A stretch of DNA of 64,000 nucleotides, taken from Pseudomonadota bacterium (lineage in GTDB: Bacteria > Pseudomonadota > Gammaproteobacteria > Steroidobacterales > Steroidobacteraceae). The translations under genes and the position numbers were made by a program. The notes below the pieces were generated by a model that worked only from the letters and a program-made list of their open reading frames with translations, searched no databases and was not told the DNA's origin. The stretch spans positions 1-64,000 of the forward strand of contig JAKCDC010000006.1 of NCBI GenBank assembly GCA_021838635.1. The letters are read 5' to 3'. Of this stretch, positions 10,310 through 19,358 are shown piece by piece (positions within the stretch are counted from its first letter, which is position 1; every line of letters starts with the position of its first letter).

Positions 10310-11062
10310 TCAAACGCCCAGGCGCTCGAAACGCAAGACGTCGCCATCCAGCCACGCCTGCACGGGTTTGCCCGCGAGCTCCGGCGGCAACGTCTCGAAG
10401 ACGCGGAAGACACCGGCGATCGACACCAGCTCCGCGTGAAATTCCTGGCAAAACACTCGCGCCGATGTGTCACCGCGCGCACCGGCCACTGCGCGTCCGC
10501 GCAGCGCGCCATACACGTGCACGCAGCCGTCGGCAATCACTTCCGCACCGGCGCCGACCATGGCCGTGACGACCAAGTCGCGCCCGCGCGCATAGGTGCG
10601 CTGGCCCGATCGCACCGGGTGCGTGTGCACCTGGGCTGCGGCACCTTCGGGTTCAAGTTCCACCGCTACCGGCTCGACGCGCCGCGCGCCCGTGCGCCCG
10701 TGCGCCTCGGCCGGCGGATGGAACTCGCGGAACGGCGGCAGCAGCGGCAGATCGAGCGGCTGGCTCAAGGCCTGCGCCGTCGCCGGGCCGCTGGCGAGTC
10801 CAATCGGACACATCCCAGCCCGGCGTACCGCCTCCATCACCCCACGCATCTCCTCGACCGACGGCTCGCGGCCGAGCGGCCCGACGTCCAACGCCACCGC
10901 GGTGCGCTGGAAGAACTTCGGCGCCGTGGCCACCCGCCCCGTGAGCTCATCGAGGATGGCTCCCGGATCGGTCGTCCAGATGAGCACCTGAATCAGACCC
11001 ACCTGTCCGAAACGGATGTCGATGGCTGGCGCAACGGCCGCCTCGGCTCTCTGTGTCGTCAT
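10310..11062 (-). CDS. minC: Septum-site determining protein MinC
   Basis: A 250-residue MinC, the FtsZ polymerisation inhibitor positioned by MinD. An N-terminal domain (residues 1-110) ends in an Ala/Pro-rich linker. The C-terminal beta-helix domain starts at about residue 145 (VRSGQRTYARGRDLVVTAMVG) and contains the conserved GAEVIADGCVHVYGALRGRA and AGARGD turn, the MinD/septum-binding face. It is the first gene of the min operon. The ATG lies 55 bases from the convergent-side end of hrpB, so the operon promoter must lie in that gap or inside hrpB. Confidence 0.95.
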   Translation of the reverse strand: MTTQRAEAAVAPAIDIRFGQVGLIQVLIWTTDPGAILDELTGRVATAPKFFQRTAVALDVGPLGREPSVEEMRGVMEAVRRAGMCPIGLASGPATAQALSQPLDLPLLPPFREFHPPAEAHGRTGARRVEPVAVELEPEGAAAQVHTHPVRSGQRTYARGRDLVVTAMVGAGAEVIADGCVHVYGALRGRAVAGARGDTSARVFCQEFHAELVSIAGVFRVFETLPPELAGKPVQAWLDGDVLRFERLGV

Positions 11063-11117
11063 GTCTGCCTGCTGAGCGGTGCGCGGCTGGGTGATGTTGG
11101 GCGTGAAGTGTACCGGC

Positions 11118-13649
11118 TCAGGGCCGCCGCCGCACGCCCCGCACCGCTTCGGCCGTCAGCGGATCCTCCGGCCAGTGATGCTTCGGGTAGCGTCCGCGCA
11201 GATCCTTGCGCACCTCGGCGTACCCGCGGCGCCAAAAACTGCCCAAGTCGCGCGTCACCTGCACCGGCCGGTGCGCCGGGGAGAGCAGTTTGAAGGTCAC
11301 CGGCACGCGTCCGCCAGCGAGGCAAGGCGTCTCGGCCAGCCCGAACACCTCCTGCAGGCGCACGGCCACGACCGGCGCGCTCTCGTCGAGATAATCGATG
11401 CGGATCTGCGAGCCGCTCGGCACCGTGAGGTGCGTCGGAGTGAGCACATCGAGCTCGCGCAGGCGCTGCCAACCCAACCGGGCGCGCAGCGCCTCGGCAA
11501 TCGGCAGGCGCGCCAGGTGCTCGCGGCGGGTCACGCCCTCCAGCCAGGGGGCGAGCCAGTCCTGGAGCGATTCGGCGAGCGCCGCGTCCGCGAGATCGGG
11601 CCACTCGGTGCGCGGCCCGCCCAAGCCGCGCACCAGCGCGACCCGCGCCTGCAGCTCACGACTCTCGCGTTCCCAGGGCAACGCGCCGATGCCCAGATCG
11701 CGCACGCCCGCGAGCAGCGCCTCGCGGGCCCGCTCGGCCGGCACCGCGGCGAGCGGGTGCGCCTCGAGCAGCACCTGATCGAGGCGCAGTTCGCGTCGCG
11801 CCACCACGGCCTGTTCGCGCCGGTTCCACTCGACCGTCTCGCGCCACTGCAGCGCCCCCGGGATCACCGCCTCCAGCGCCTCGCGCTCCAGGGGCGCGGC
11901 GAGCAGGATACGCGCATCGCGCTCGCGGTCATCCAGATGCACCGCGACGATGAGCGGCTGGCGGGCGAGACTCTGCGCCTCGGCAAAGTGTGCGCCACGT
12001 CCGTTAGCGAGCGCAAATCGCCCCTCCCCGCCGGCGCGCTGCGCACCGATGCGATCCGGAAAGGCCAGCGCAAGCAGCGCCCCGGCAGACGTCGCATACG
12101 GGCCGGCGCGGGCCGCACCGCCGAGCTGTCGGGTGAACTCGCGCGCCTGCGCCCGGACCGCCATCAGCGCATCCCGGTCCGTCTCCCCGAGCGGCGCCTC
12201 GCCGCGCAGAATTTCCAGACGCGTGCGGATATCGGCATCCCGGCCGCCGCTGCGCACCAGATCGCGTTCGGCCAGCAGCGCCGCAAGATCCGCCGCGAGC
12301 GCCACGGCGCCCAGTTCGCGGGCGCAGAGCAGCATGTGCGCGAGCCGCGGATGCACGGCGAGGCGCGCCATCGCACGGCCGTGCTCGGTGATGCGCCCCT
12401 GTGCATCGAGCGCGCCGAGTCGTGCGAGCAGGTCGCGGGCGCTCTGCAGCAGCCCCGCCGGCGGTGGATCGAGCCACGACAGGGCGGTCGCATCACGCGC
12501 CCCCCACTGCGCCAGCTCAAGCGCAAACGAAGCAAGATCCGCCTCCAGGATCTCCGCCGGCGTGAACGGGGCAAGAGAGCGGTGGGCCGCCTCGCTCCAG
12601 AGCCGATAGCACACGCCGGTCTCGAGCCGTCCGGCCCGGCCCTGACGCTGCTCGGCCGACGCCCGCGAAATCCGCTCGAGCTCGAGGCGGCTCATCCCCG
12701 TGTTCGGATCGAAGCGCAGGCGGCGCACCAGCCCGGAATCCACCACCACCCGCACCCCTTCGAGCGTCAGACTGGTCTCGGCGATGTTGGTGGCGAGCAC
12801 GACGCGACGCACCCCCGCGAGCGGTGTGAGGGCCGCATCCTGCGCCGCGGCGGACAGCTCCCCGTACAGCGGCAGGATGCGCGCCTCGGCACCCTCGCTC
12901 TGCAGCAGCTGCGCGACCCGGCGGATCTCACGTGCCCCGGGCAGGAACACCAGCACATCACCGTGTGTTTCCTCGAGTGCGCGCAGCACCAGGCGAGCGA
13001 CGCTCTGTTCGGGACTCGCCGTGCCGCGGGCGAGCGCCTCCGGCAGCGGTGGCGCACCGGTACCCGCGTAGCGCGTCTCCACCGGGAATGAGCGGCCGGC
13101 GGCGCGCACCACGGGCGCTCCGCCGAGGAGCTGGGCGACGCTCTCGGCCTCGAGCGTGGCGGACATGATCAGGAACTTCACCGGTGCGCCGAGCGTCTCG
13201 CGCGCATCGAGCGCGAGCGCGAGGGCCAGATCGGCCTGCAGGCTGCGCTCGTGAAACTCATCGAACAGCACCGCCGCAACACCCTCAAGCGCCGGATCGC
13301 TCTGCAGCATGCGCACCAACACCCCTTCGGTGAGCACCTCCAGACGGGTGTCCTTCGAGACGCGCGTGTCGCGCCGCATGCGGTAGCCGACCGTGCGTCC
13401 GACCGACTCCCCGAGCGTACGCGCCATGCGCTCGGCGACCGCACGCGCCGCGAGGCGCCGCGGCTCGAGCATCAGGAGCCGTTTGCCCCGGGCCCAGGAC
13501 TCCCCGAGCAGCACCAGCGGTACGACCGTGCTCTTACCCGCGCCGGGCGGCGCGGTGAGCACGACCGCGCCGTGCGCGGCCAGCTCGGTGCGCAACGCCG
13601 GTAGCGCCGCATCGATGGGCAGACCCGACTCGGGCACCGCGGCGGGCAA
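11118..13649 (-). CDS. hrpB: ATP-dependent helicase HrpB
   Basis: An 843-residue DEAH/RHA-family RNA helicase of the HrpB subgroup. Walker A APPGAGKST is at residues 33-41, the DEFH box at 130-133 and motif III SAT at 163-165. Helicase C motifs (VFLPGAREIRRV, VLATNIAETSLT, QRQGRAGR) follow, then the HrpB-specific C-terminal domain (YLDESAPVVAVRLQEVFG and ending VRRRP). The only in-frame starts are rare codons. TTG 13649 directly abuts the upstream stop; GTG four codons later is an alternative. The cellular role of HrpB is not well defined. Confidence 0.94.
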   Translation of the reverse strand: MPAAVPESGLPIDAALPALRTELAAHGAVVLTAPPGAGKSTVVPLVLLGESWARGKRLLMLEPRRLAARAVAERMARTLGESVGRTVGYRMRRDTRVSKDTRLEVLTEGVLVRMLQSDPALEGVAAVLFDEFHERSLQADLALALALDARETLGAPVKFLIMSATLEAESVAQLLGGAPVVRAAGRSFPVETRYAGTGAPPLPEALARGTASPEQSVARLVLRALEETHGDVLVFLPGAREIRRVAQLLQSEGAEARILPLYGELSAAAQDAALTPLAGVRRVVLATNIAETSLTLEGVRVVVDSGLVRRLRFDPNTGMSRLELERISRASAEQRQGRAGRLETGVCYRLWSEAAHRSLAPFTPAEILEADLASFALELAQWGARDATALSWLDPPPAGLLQSARDLLARLGALDAQGRITEHGRAMARLAVHPRLAHMLLCARELGAVALAADLAALLAERDLVRSGGRDADIRTRLEILRGEAPLGETDRDALMAVRAQAREFTRQLGGAARAGPYATSAGALLALAFPDRIGAQRAGGEGRFALANGRGAHFAEAQSLARQPLIVAVHLDDRERDARILLAAPLEREALEAVIPGALQWRETVEWNRREQAVVARRELRLDQVLLEAHPLAAVPAERAREALLAGVRDLGIGALPWERESRELQARVALVRGLGGPRTEWPDLADAALAESLQDWLAPWLEGVTRREHLARLPIAEALRARLGWQRLRELDVLTPTHLTVPSGSQIRIDYLDESAPVVAVRLQEVFGLAETPCLAGGRVPVTFKLLSPAHRPVQVTRDLGSFWRRGYAEVRKDLRGRYPKHHWPEDPLTAEAVRGVRRRP

Positions 13650-14069
13650 TCAGCTGCGCCAGACGCCCACGGCGAACGTGCCCCAGGCGCCGATCATGAG
13701 CACGCCGCCGATCGGCGTGAGCAGACCGACCCAGCGGGGCGCATGTAGGCTGAGGGCGTACAGGCTGCCGGAGAACAACACGATGCCGGTGAGCAGCGAG
13801 TGGGGCGCGGCACGGCAGCGGCGCAGGGTCTGGCGTTGTGCCGAGGTCAGTCCGTCGTAGTTGCGCGTACCGAGCCAGACCCCCATCGCGAGCAGCCCGA
13901 GCGACTGGAAGAACTGGTAGCGCACCGCGATGTTGAAGATATGCATCCGCTGAGCGCTCCAGCCGTGCGGCAGCGCGTGCGCACCGATGGCCCCGGCGAT
14001 CGTCGCGAGCGCAAGCAGTGCCGCGCCCGCCACCACCCACAGACGTCCGAGCGAGGAATCCAGCCGCAT
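13650..14069 (-). CDS. DUF423 (YgdD-type) inner-membrane protein
   Basis: A 139-residue protein with about four membrane segments (residues 10-30, 45-65, 92-110 and 115-135). It matches the DUF423 pattern: AGAIGAHALPHG, IFNIAVRYQFFQSLGLLAMGVW, GIVLFSGSLYALSL and LTPIGGVLMIGAW. Function is unknown; the family is widespread in proteobacteria and firmicutes. It lies between slipin and hrpB on the same strand, seven bases from the slipin stop and abutting hrpB, so all may be cotranscribed. Confidence 0.9.
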   Translation of the reverse strand: MRLDSSLGRLWVVAGAALLALATIAGAIGAHALPHGWSAQRMHIFNIAVRYQFFQSLGLLAMGVWLGTRNYDGLTSAQRQTLRRCRAAPHSLLTGIVLFSGSLYALSLHAPRWVGLLTPIGGVLMIGAWGTFAVGVWRS

Positions 14070-14075
14070 CGCGCC

Positions 14076-14837
14076 TCAACTCCTCGGCGGCGTGCCGCCG
14101 CGATTCAACAGCGGCCCGATCAGATCGAGCGGCAGCGGGAAGATGATCAGCTGCGACTTGTCGTGCGAGATGTCGGCGAGCGTCTGCAGGTAGCGCAGCT
14201 GCATCGCGCTTGGCTGCTGCGCCAGGGCCTGAGCGGCCTCGACCAGCGTCTGCGCCGCTTGGCGCTCGCCCTCGGCGTTGATCACCTTGGCGCGGCGGTT
14301 GCGCTCAGCCTCGGCCTGGCGCGCCATGGCGCGCACCATGCTCTCGTCCAGATCGACGTCCTTCAGCTCGACGTTGGCCACCTTGATGCCCCAGGCCTCG
14401 GTGCTCTCATCGAGAATCCGCTGAATGTCGGCATTGAGCTTGTCGCGCTGGGACAGCAGGTCGTCCATCTCATGCTGCCCGAGCACCGAGCGCAGCGTGG
14501 TCTGTGCCACCTGACTGGTGGCATCCCAGGCATTGGCCACCTGGATGATGGCTTTGCTCGGATCGACGATGCGGAAGTAGACGACCGCGTTCACCTTCAC
14601 CGACACGTTGTCGTGCGTGATGATGTCCTGCTTCGGCACGTTCAGCACGATGACGCGCAGGTCCACCTTGTTCATGCGCTGAATCAACGGCCAGAGCAGA
14701 ATCAGGCCGGGGCCGCGGATGCCGGTGAAACGCCCGAGCGTGAACATGACCGCCCGCTCGTATTCATTCAGCACCCGCACTGAGCTGATCAGAAGCAGTG
14801 CGACCAGCACGATCACGACGATCAGAAAATACGACAT
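14076..14837 (-). CDS. Slipin / SPFH-domain (stomatin-like) protein
   Basis: A 253-residue SPFH protein with one N-terminal membrane segment (residues 3-20, [18 protein letters not shown]). A stomatin-type band-7 domain follows: [57 protein letters not shown] coiled-coil region rich in Ala/Glu/Arg runs from about residue 180 to 215. Prokaryotic slipins form membrane scaffolds and are characteristically encoded next to NfeD. Here nfeD lies directly upstream with a 28-base gap, the usual arrangement. Confidence 0.94.
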   Translation of the reverse strand: MSYFLIVVIVLVALLLISSVRVLNEYERAVMFTLGRFTGIRGPGLILLWPLIQRMNKVDLRVIVLNVPKQDIITHDNVSVKVNAVVYFRIVDPSKAIIQVANAWDATSQVAQTTLRSVLGQHEMDDLLSQRDKLNADIQRILDESTEAWGIKVANVELKDVDLDESMVRAMARQAEAERNRRAKVINAEGERQAAQTLVEAAQALAQQPSAMQLRYLQTLADISHDKSQLIIFPLPLDLIGPLLNRGGTPPRS

Positions 14838-14865
14838 GTGAACCTCCGCGCCGGGCGCCCGTGCA

Positions 14866-16173
14866 TCAGAGCGGCTCGACCCACACCTGCAGCCCTTCGA
14901 CCTTCACGATCCGCGCCCGCTCACCGCGCTTCAGGGGCGAGAGCGCAACCGCATTCCAAATCTCCCCGCCATAGCGGACCCGGCCGTGCGCCTCAATGTC
15001 CTCTTGCGCCTCCACGATCGCGCCCACCATGGCCTGCACGCCCGCGGCCGGCGGCCGCAGCTGGGCGCGAGTGCCAAGATACACGATCCCGAGAATGACC
15101 CCGCCGCCGACGGTGGCGAGCGCGCCGATCACGGCACGGCTGATGGACATGCCCGGGACTCCTGAATCGAATAGCACGAGCGACCCAATGACAAAGGCGA
15201 TCAGGCCGCCGATGCCGAGCGATCCGTAAGTAGGCAAGAAGAATTCCGCGGCCATCAGGGCCGATCCAAGCACGATCAGCGCCAAACCAGCAAAATCCGT
15301 CGGCAGCAGCTGGAAGGCGAACAGCGCCACCAGCAGCGCCACCACGCCGACCACTCCCGGCAGCACGCCGCCCGGATGGAACCCCTCGAAGATCAGCCCC
15401 CACAGCCCGATCAGCAGCAGCCCGTAGGCGATCGTCGGGTTGGTGATGGCCGCCAGCACCCGGGTGCGCCAGCCCGGCGCCAGCCACATCACCGCCACCC
15501 CGGCGCTCGCCAAATGGACCGTGCGGCCGTGCAGCTCGACAGTGCGGCCATCGAGCTGCGCGAGCAGATTCGCGAGACTGGGCGCGATGAGGTTGACCAC
15601 GTGCCGGCGCAGCGCATCCTGGGCCGGCAGACTCGCCGCGCCGCGCACCGCCTGCTCGGCCCACGCGACATTGCGCCCGCGCAGCTCGGCAAGCGAGCGG
15701 ATATAGGCGATGGAATCATTGAGGATCTTGCGCTGCTCGGCACTCATATGGCCCGGTGTCGGCGTTGCGCCGCCGATCGACACCGGGGTGGCGGCCCCGA
15801 GATGGGTGGCCGGCGCCATGGCCGCGATCGCGCATGCGTACAGGATGTAGGTTCCGGCGCTTGCGGCGCGGGCGCCCGCGGGTGCGACATAGCCGATCAC
15901 CGGCAGGGGCGCAGCCAGGATGGCCTTGATGATCTCCCGCATCGAGGTCTCCAGTCCGCCCGGCGTGTCGATGCGCAGGATGACGAACGGGGCGTCGCGC
16001 GCGGCGGCCGTGCGCAATCCCTGCACGATGTAGTGCGCCGTGGCCGGCCCGATCGCCCCCTGCAGCTCGAGTCCGATCGCAGGCGGCCCGGACTTTGCGG
16101 GCGCGGCGCCGTGCGCCCGCGGGGCGAGCGCCCCTGCGAGCAGCGCCGTCAGCACGATCAGCCAGGCTCTCAT
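14866..16173 (-). CDS. NfeD-type membrane serine protease
   Basis: A 435-residue long-form NfeD (NfeD1b). A cleavable signal (residues 1-23) leads into a ClpP/SppA-like protease domain with the nucleophile in the [11 protein letters not shown] motif (S105). A lysine in EQRKILND (K149) is a good candidate for the dyad base. Five to six membrane helices follow from about residue 230 to 365, and a C-terminal OB-fold NfeD domain ends the chain ([34 protein letters not shown]). Archaeal homologues cleave stomatin near its C-terminus, and the slipin gene follows immediately. The ATG at 16173 is the one that exposes the signal peptide. Confidence 0.93.
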   Translation of the reverse strand: MRAWLIVLTALLAGALAPRAHGAAPAKSGPPAIGLELQGAIGPATAHYIVQGLRTAAARDAPFVILRIDTPGGLETSMREIIKAILAAPLPVIGYVAPAGARAASAGTYILYACAIAAMAPATHLGAATPVSIGGATPTPGHMSAEQRKILNDSIAYIRSLAELRGRNVAWAEQAVRGAASLPAQDALRRHVVNLIAPSLANLLAQLDGRTVELHGRTVHLASAGVAVMWLAPGWRTRVLAAITNPTIAYGLLLIGLWGLIFEGFHPGGVLPGVVGVVALLVALFAFQLLPTDFAGLALIVLGSALMAAEFFLPTYGSLGIGGLIAFVIGSLVLFDSGVPGMSISRAVIGALATVGGGVILGIVYLGTRAQLRPPAAGVQAMVGAIVEAQEDIEAHGRVRYGGEIWNAVALSPLKRGERARIVKVEGLQVWVEPL

Positions 16174-16226
16174 GGGTGCATTATCCGCCCGCCCCGCCGG
16201 CCGGCAACCCGACCGCTGCCGCATCC

Positions 16227-16979
16227 TCAAGGCGCGTTCAGCTGGACGAAGCGCCGATCGATCTCGGCCCGCGAGGCACGCATGGCATCGGCACTGAACC
16301 CATAGCCGATCTCCGCGACGTCGCTCTCGAGGTCGGCCATGACCACGGCCGCGAACTCGGACGGCTCGAGGTCCATCTTCAGCCGCGGCCGGCGTGCGCG
16401 GCCCTGTGGGTTCAGCCCAGTGTTGATCGCTGGCGGCACGACCTCGAACACCTGGATGCCCAGCGGCATCAACTGGTGACGCAGAGCCATGCTGAAGGCG
16501 TGCAGGCCGGCCTTCGCGGCGCTGTACACGGGGGTACGAGCCGAGGGGACGAACGCCAGCCCCGAGGTGACGTTGATGATGGCGGCAGGCCGCTTCCCGG
16601 CGAGCAGCGGCACCATCAGGCCTGAGAGCAGGATGGGTGCCTCCAGGTCGACGCGCAGCTCGTTCTCCCCGGAGAGAAACTCGCTCGCGCCGCCGGAAAA
16701 ATCGATGTCGCGTTGCAGGCCTGCGTTGTTGATCAGGATATTCAACCGCTCGAAGCGGTCCGCCGCCCAGAGCGACAGCTCCTGACAGCCGGCGAGGTCG
16801 GACAGATCCGCCGTCTTGGTATGCAACGCCGGATACCAACGCTTGGCGGCAGCGAGCCGATCGGCGCTGCGCCCGCAGATGATCACCTCGTTGCCGCGCT
16901 GCAGGAAAGCCGCCGCCAGCGCCAGGCCAATGCCGCTGCCGCCACCGGTGATCAGCACAGTGTTACCGTCGAGTTTCAT
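16227..16979 (-). CDS. SDR-family oxidoreductase (DltE-like)
   Basis: A 250-residue short-chain dehydrogenase/reductase. The cofactor motif is TGGGSGIG (residues 10-17), then NNAG. The catalytic triad region is INVTSGLAF with serine and YSAAKAG with Y and K. Substrate is unknown. The NAD(P)-binding start, length and GLNP/PPAINTG region resemble the DltE-annotated subgroup, but that name carries no proven reaction. The ATG at 16979 overlaps the upstream nitroreductase stop (ATGA), so the two redox proteins are co-translated. Confidence 0.88.
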   Translation of the reverse strand: MKLDGNTVLITGGGSGIGLALAAAFLQRGNEVIICGRSADRLAAAKRWYPALHTKTADLSDLAGCQELSLWAADRFERLNILINNAGLQRDIDFSGGASEFLSGENELRVDLEAPILLSGLMVPLLAGKRPAAIINVTSGLAFVPSARTPVYSAAKAGLHAFSMALRHQLMPLGIQVFEVVPPAINTGLNPQGRARRPRLKMDLEPSEFAAVVMADLESDVAEIGYGFSADAMRASRAEIDRRFVQLNAP

Positions 16980-17665
16980 GGAGGCCCTCCCCGGGAACGC
17001 TGCTGTGGATGTCCGACCGTCTGTGCGAACAGTACACGCTGTCCGGCTCGCAGCGCCAGACGCGCGGCCAGGCGCGCGCGGTCGCAGTTGTGGAACCACG
17101 CCCCCAGGCCCGTGGCGGCGGCGAACAGGTAGACGTTGGCTGCGATCAGCCCAATATCGACGCAGGAGTAGGCGTGCTGCATCTGCGGGTCGCGCAGGCC
17201 CGGCTCCTGCACACCGCGCGTATGCACCAAGCGCTCCAGGTCCGCGACATAGATCAACCGCACGGGCGCACCGGCACCGCCGTCGGCTTTGGATTGCCGC
17301 CGGCTCATGGCCAGCGCCCGTAAGTCCCCGGGCACGACCAGTTCGAGACGGTGCGCCGGCGCGTCGTACCGGTAGGTCCCGTCGGCCAGCGCGACGTAGA
17401 CGTCGATCTCCTGGGAGTTGCTCGCCGAGGCGGCCGTTCGCCCAACGCCGCCGAACGGCCCCCGCGGGCGGTTCACGCCGAAGGCGGCCCAGAGCAGCTC
17501 CGAGAGCGTCTCGGCCGAGAGCTTTCGAGCGCTGAACGCACGGGTCGTCTGCCGCCGCTTAAGGGCACGGAGCAGCACATTACGCGCCGCGCTGCGCGGG
17601 CGCGGCAGCCGCCGCGCGGCCGCCGCGGCGCCTGCCGGCCGCGCCGCCGATCGTCTGGTGTGCAT
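16976..17665 (-). CDS. Nitroreductase / SagB-ThcOx-family FMN protein
   Basis: A 229-residue protein of the nitroreductase superfamily, in the subgroup that includes SagB/ThcOx-type oxidoreductases. The family landmarks are RRQTTRAFSARKLSAETLSE (FMN phosphate contact), LLWAAFGVNRP, TAASASNSQEIDVYVAL, YSCVDIGLIAANVYLFAAA and GLGAWFHN near the C-terminus. The first about 25 residues are Arg/Ala-rich and unlike the family; the true start may be later. It precedes and overlaps the SDR gene by four bases. No peptide-modification genes that would support a ThcOx role are nearby. Confidence 0.85.
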   Translation of the reverse strand: MHTRRSAARPAGAAAAARRLPRPRSAARNVLLRALKRRQTTRAFSARKLSAETLSELLWAAFGVNRPRGPFGGVGRTAASASNSQEIDVYVALADGTYRYDAPAHRLELVVPGDLRALAMSRRQSKADGGAGAPVRLIYVADLERLVHTRGVQEPGLRDPQMQHAYSCVDIGLIAANVYLFAAATGLGAWFHNCDRARLAARLALRAGQRVLFAQTVGHPQQRSRGGPP

Positions 17666-17772
17666 GGGTGTCCCCGGGGGGGTCAGGACCCGACTGCATC
17701 ACGGTAGTCCGCCCCGCCGTACCCCCGAAAGTGTGGTTTTCCCCTAGCGCACTCGGGCGCACGGCAGGCCGC

Positions 17773-18237
17773 TCACGGCCTGAACACCTTGCCGTAGACC
17801 CGTTGCGTCTTCTCCAGGGTGTACTCAAGCGACGGGTAGAACGCATGCGCCTCGGGGCGCACCGCGTTCGAGCGCACCACGATCCGCTCGAATCCCGCCG
17901 CGCGGCTCCACTGTTCGGCGGCACCGATGAGCCTGCGGCCCACGCCGCCGCGACGCGCTGCCGTATCGACAACTAGTCCGAGAATCTCCGCGCACTCGCC
18001 GGACTCCAGCCACAGACCCGCCCCGACGTGGACCCAGCCGGCGAGCAGTGCGCCCGCGTCGATGCTCGCCACGAACACGGCATGATCGGCGCGCGCGGTG
18101 AGCCGCTCGAGGCGTTGACGCATCGCGGCCGGCTCGCACGGGTAACCGAGTTGCGCAGACAACCGCGCGAGCTCTGCGGCGTCGGTCACTCCTGCGGCGC
18201 GGATGTGCAACTTCGAGCGTGTCTCGTCGTGATTCAT
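17773..18237 (-). CDS. GNAT-family N-acetyltransferase
   Basis: A 154-residue GNAT. From ATG 18237 (MNHDETRSKLHIRAAG) the usual order is seen: RAAGVTDAAELARL at the N-terminus, ECAEILGLVVDTAARRGGVG for beta4 and the acetyl-CoA-binding R/Q-x-x-G-x-G/A loop (RRGGVGRRL), then RIVVRSNAVRPEAHAFYPSLEY and KTQRVYGK at the end. The acceptor is unknown. The frame is open upstream, but that extension lacks protein-like sequence and crosses two strong hairpins, so it is not included. Confidence 0.88.
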   Translation of the reverse strand: MNHDETRSKLHIRAAGVTDAAELARLSAQLGYPCEPAAMRQRLERLTARADHAVFVASIDAGALLAGWVHVGAGLWLESGECAEILGLVVDTAARRGGVGRRLIGAAEQWSRAAGFERIVVRSNAVRPEAHAFYPSLEYTLEKTQRVYGKVFRP

Positions 18238-18646
18238 GTTCCGATGCTCATCGTGGCCGCTTGACACCCACCGGCACCGACGGCCTGTACAGGCGCGACT
18301 GTCCGAGTGCATCACGATCTGTCCCCGTTGCGACGGGTCTGGCCGTCGGCGCACCGCTGCCGGGCGCAGCGGTGCGCACCGGGACATTCTCCTGCGCACG
18401 CCCGCTCCGCTGCAAGGCCCCGTGGACCTGCGCCCCTGTGCCACAGGGGGGCGATTCAGCGCGCCTCGCACCCCCGAGGAAACGCAGTGATGTCGACTCG
18501 CGGGCGCGGGCAGCACCCGACCGACCGGATCGACCTGTGCGCCCGCGACCAACAGTGCCGGATCTGCAACTGCCTGCGGAATCGGCTCGATCGTGATCCC
18601 CCTCCTGTAGCCGGCCGCGCACTGTGGGCCGCCGCAGTCCTGCCAC
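18238..18646. other. Hairpin-rich gap between two acetyltransferase genes
   Basis: A 409-base stretch without a recognisable gene. It contains a perfect 11-base-pair hairpin (18349-18377) and a nearly perfect 17-base palindrome CCCCTGTGCCACAGGGG (18433-18449). On the minus strand these would lie in a long 5' leader of the GNAT gene at 17773-18237. I recognise no known riboswitch class. Confidence 0.5.
18349..18377 (-). other. Perfect 11-bp hairpin in GNAT leader
   Basis: GCGCACCGCTG (18349-18359) and CAGCGGTGCGC (18367-18377) are exact reverse complements around a 7-base loop. No T-run follows on either strand, so it is not a typical intrinsic terminator. Confidence 0.55.
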
Positions 18647-19342
18647 TCAAACCGGCGTCGCGCGGACCAATACGCAGACACTCATCTCGGCGCGAATCTC
18701 AAAACCGAGCGACTGATACAACGTGATCGCCGGCGTGTTGGTCTTCCAGGCCTGCAGGAACGCCCGTTCGCCGCGCTGATGAATAGCGGCAGTGACCGCA
18801 GCGGTAAGGCGGCGTGCGAAGCCTCTGCCGCGAAAGTCCGGATGCGTACAGACGGCGCTGACCTCGGTGTAACCGGGAAATCGGAAGCGCTCCCCGGCCA
18901 TGGCCGCAAGCCGCCCGTCGATACGGATGCCGAGAAAGCGGCCAAGTGCGTGGGTACGCGACGCGAACGGCCCCGGCTCGGTGAGCCGGGCGAGCGCGAA
19001 CATCTCTGGTGCATCACGTTCCGTCAACGCAACCAGCGGTTCGACCCCGTCCGGCACGTCGAGCGCCGCCGGAGCCGTCAGCTGCACACCCTGCAGGCTC
19101 TTGTGCACCGTGAGTCCCGGCGGCACCACCACCGGCATCGCCTGCGCGATGCACACCTGCTCGCCGGGACCGACCAGCGCGGCAAGCGCCGCGAGCGCCT
19201 CGGGCGACTCATCCGATTGACCGGCGAACACGTTGTACTCGGCGCGGTAACGCCGGGCGAGCGCACCGCCAGCGGCGAACGGCTCGTGGTGAGTCGTCAG
19301 ACTCGCCCAGACCGGGCGATCAAGAGGATGGGGGGTGGTCAT
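18647..19342 (-). CDS. GNAT-family N-acetyltransferase (FR47-like)
   Basis: A 231-residue protein. The acetyltransferase fold is in the C-terminal half: [24 protein letters not shown] is the beta4 strand plus the acetyl-CoA pyrophosphate loop, followed by [24 protein letters not shown], the standard end of GNAT domains. The N-terminal half (residues 1-110) is the helical/strand extension typical of FR47-like members. ATG 19342 is preferred: the longer open frame upstream adds a basic, unstructured sequence. Substrate is unknown. Confidence 0.86.
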   Translation of the reverse strand: MTTPHPLDRPVWASLTTHHEPFAAGGALARRYRAEYNVFAGQSDESPEALAALAALVGPGEQVCIAQAMPVVVPPGLTVHKSLQGVQLTAPAALDVPDGVEPLVALTERDAPEMFALARLTEPGPFASRTHALGRFLGIRIDGRLAAMAGERFRFPGYTEVSAVCTHPDFRGRGFARRLTAAVTAAIHQRGERAFLQAWKTNTPAITLYQSLGFEIRAEMSVCVLVRATPV

Positions 19343-19358
19343 GACTACCGTTCGGTGC

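Noticed and set aside
18238-18681. N-terminal extension of the GNAT gene to about 300 residues
   Set aside because: The added sequence is not protein-like, is far longer than the family needs and spans strong hairpins. ATG 18237 gives a normal GNAT.
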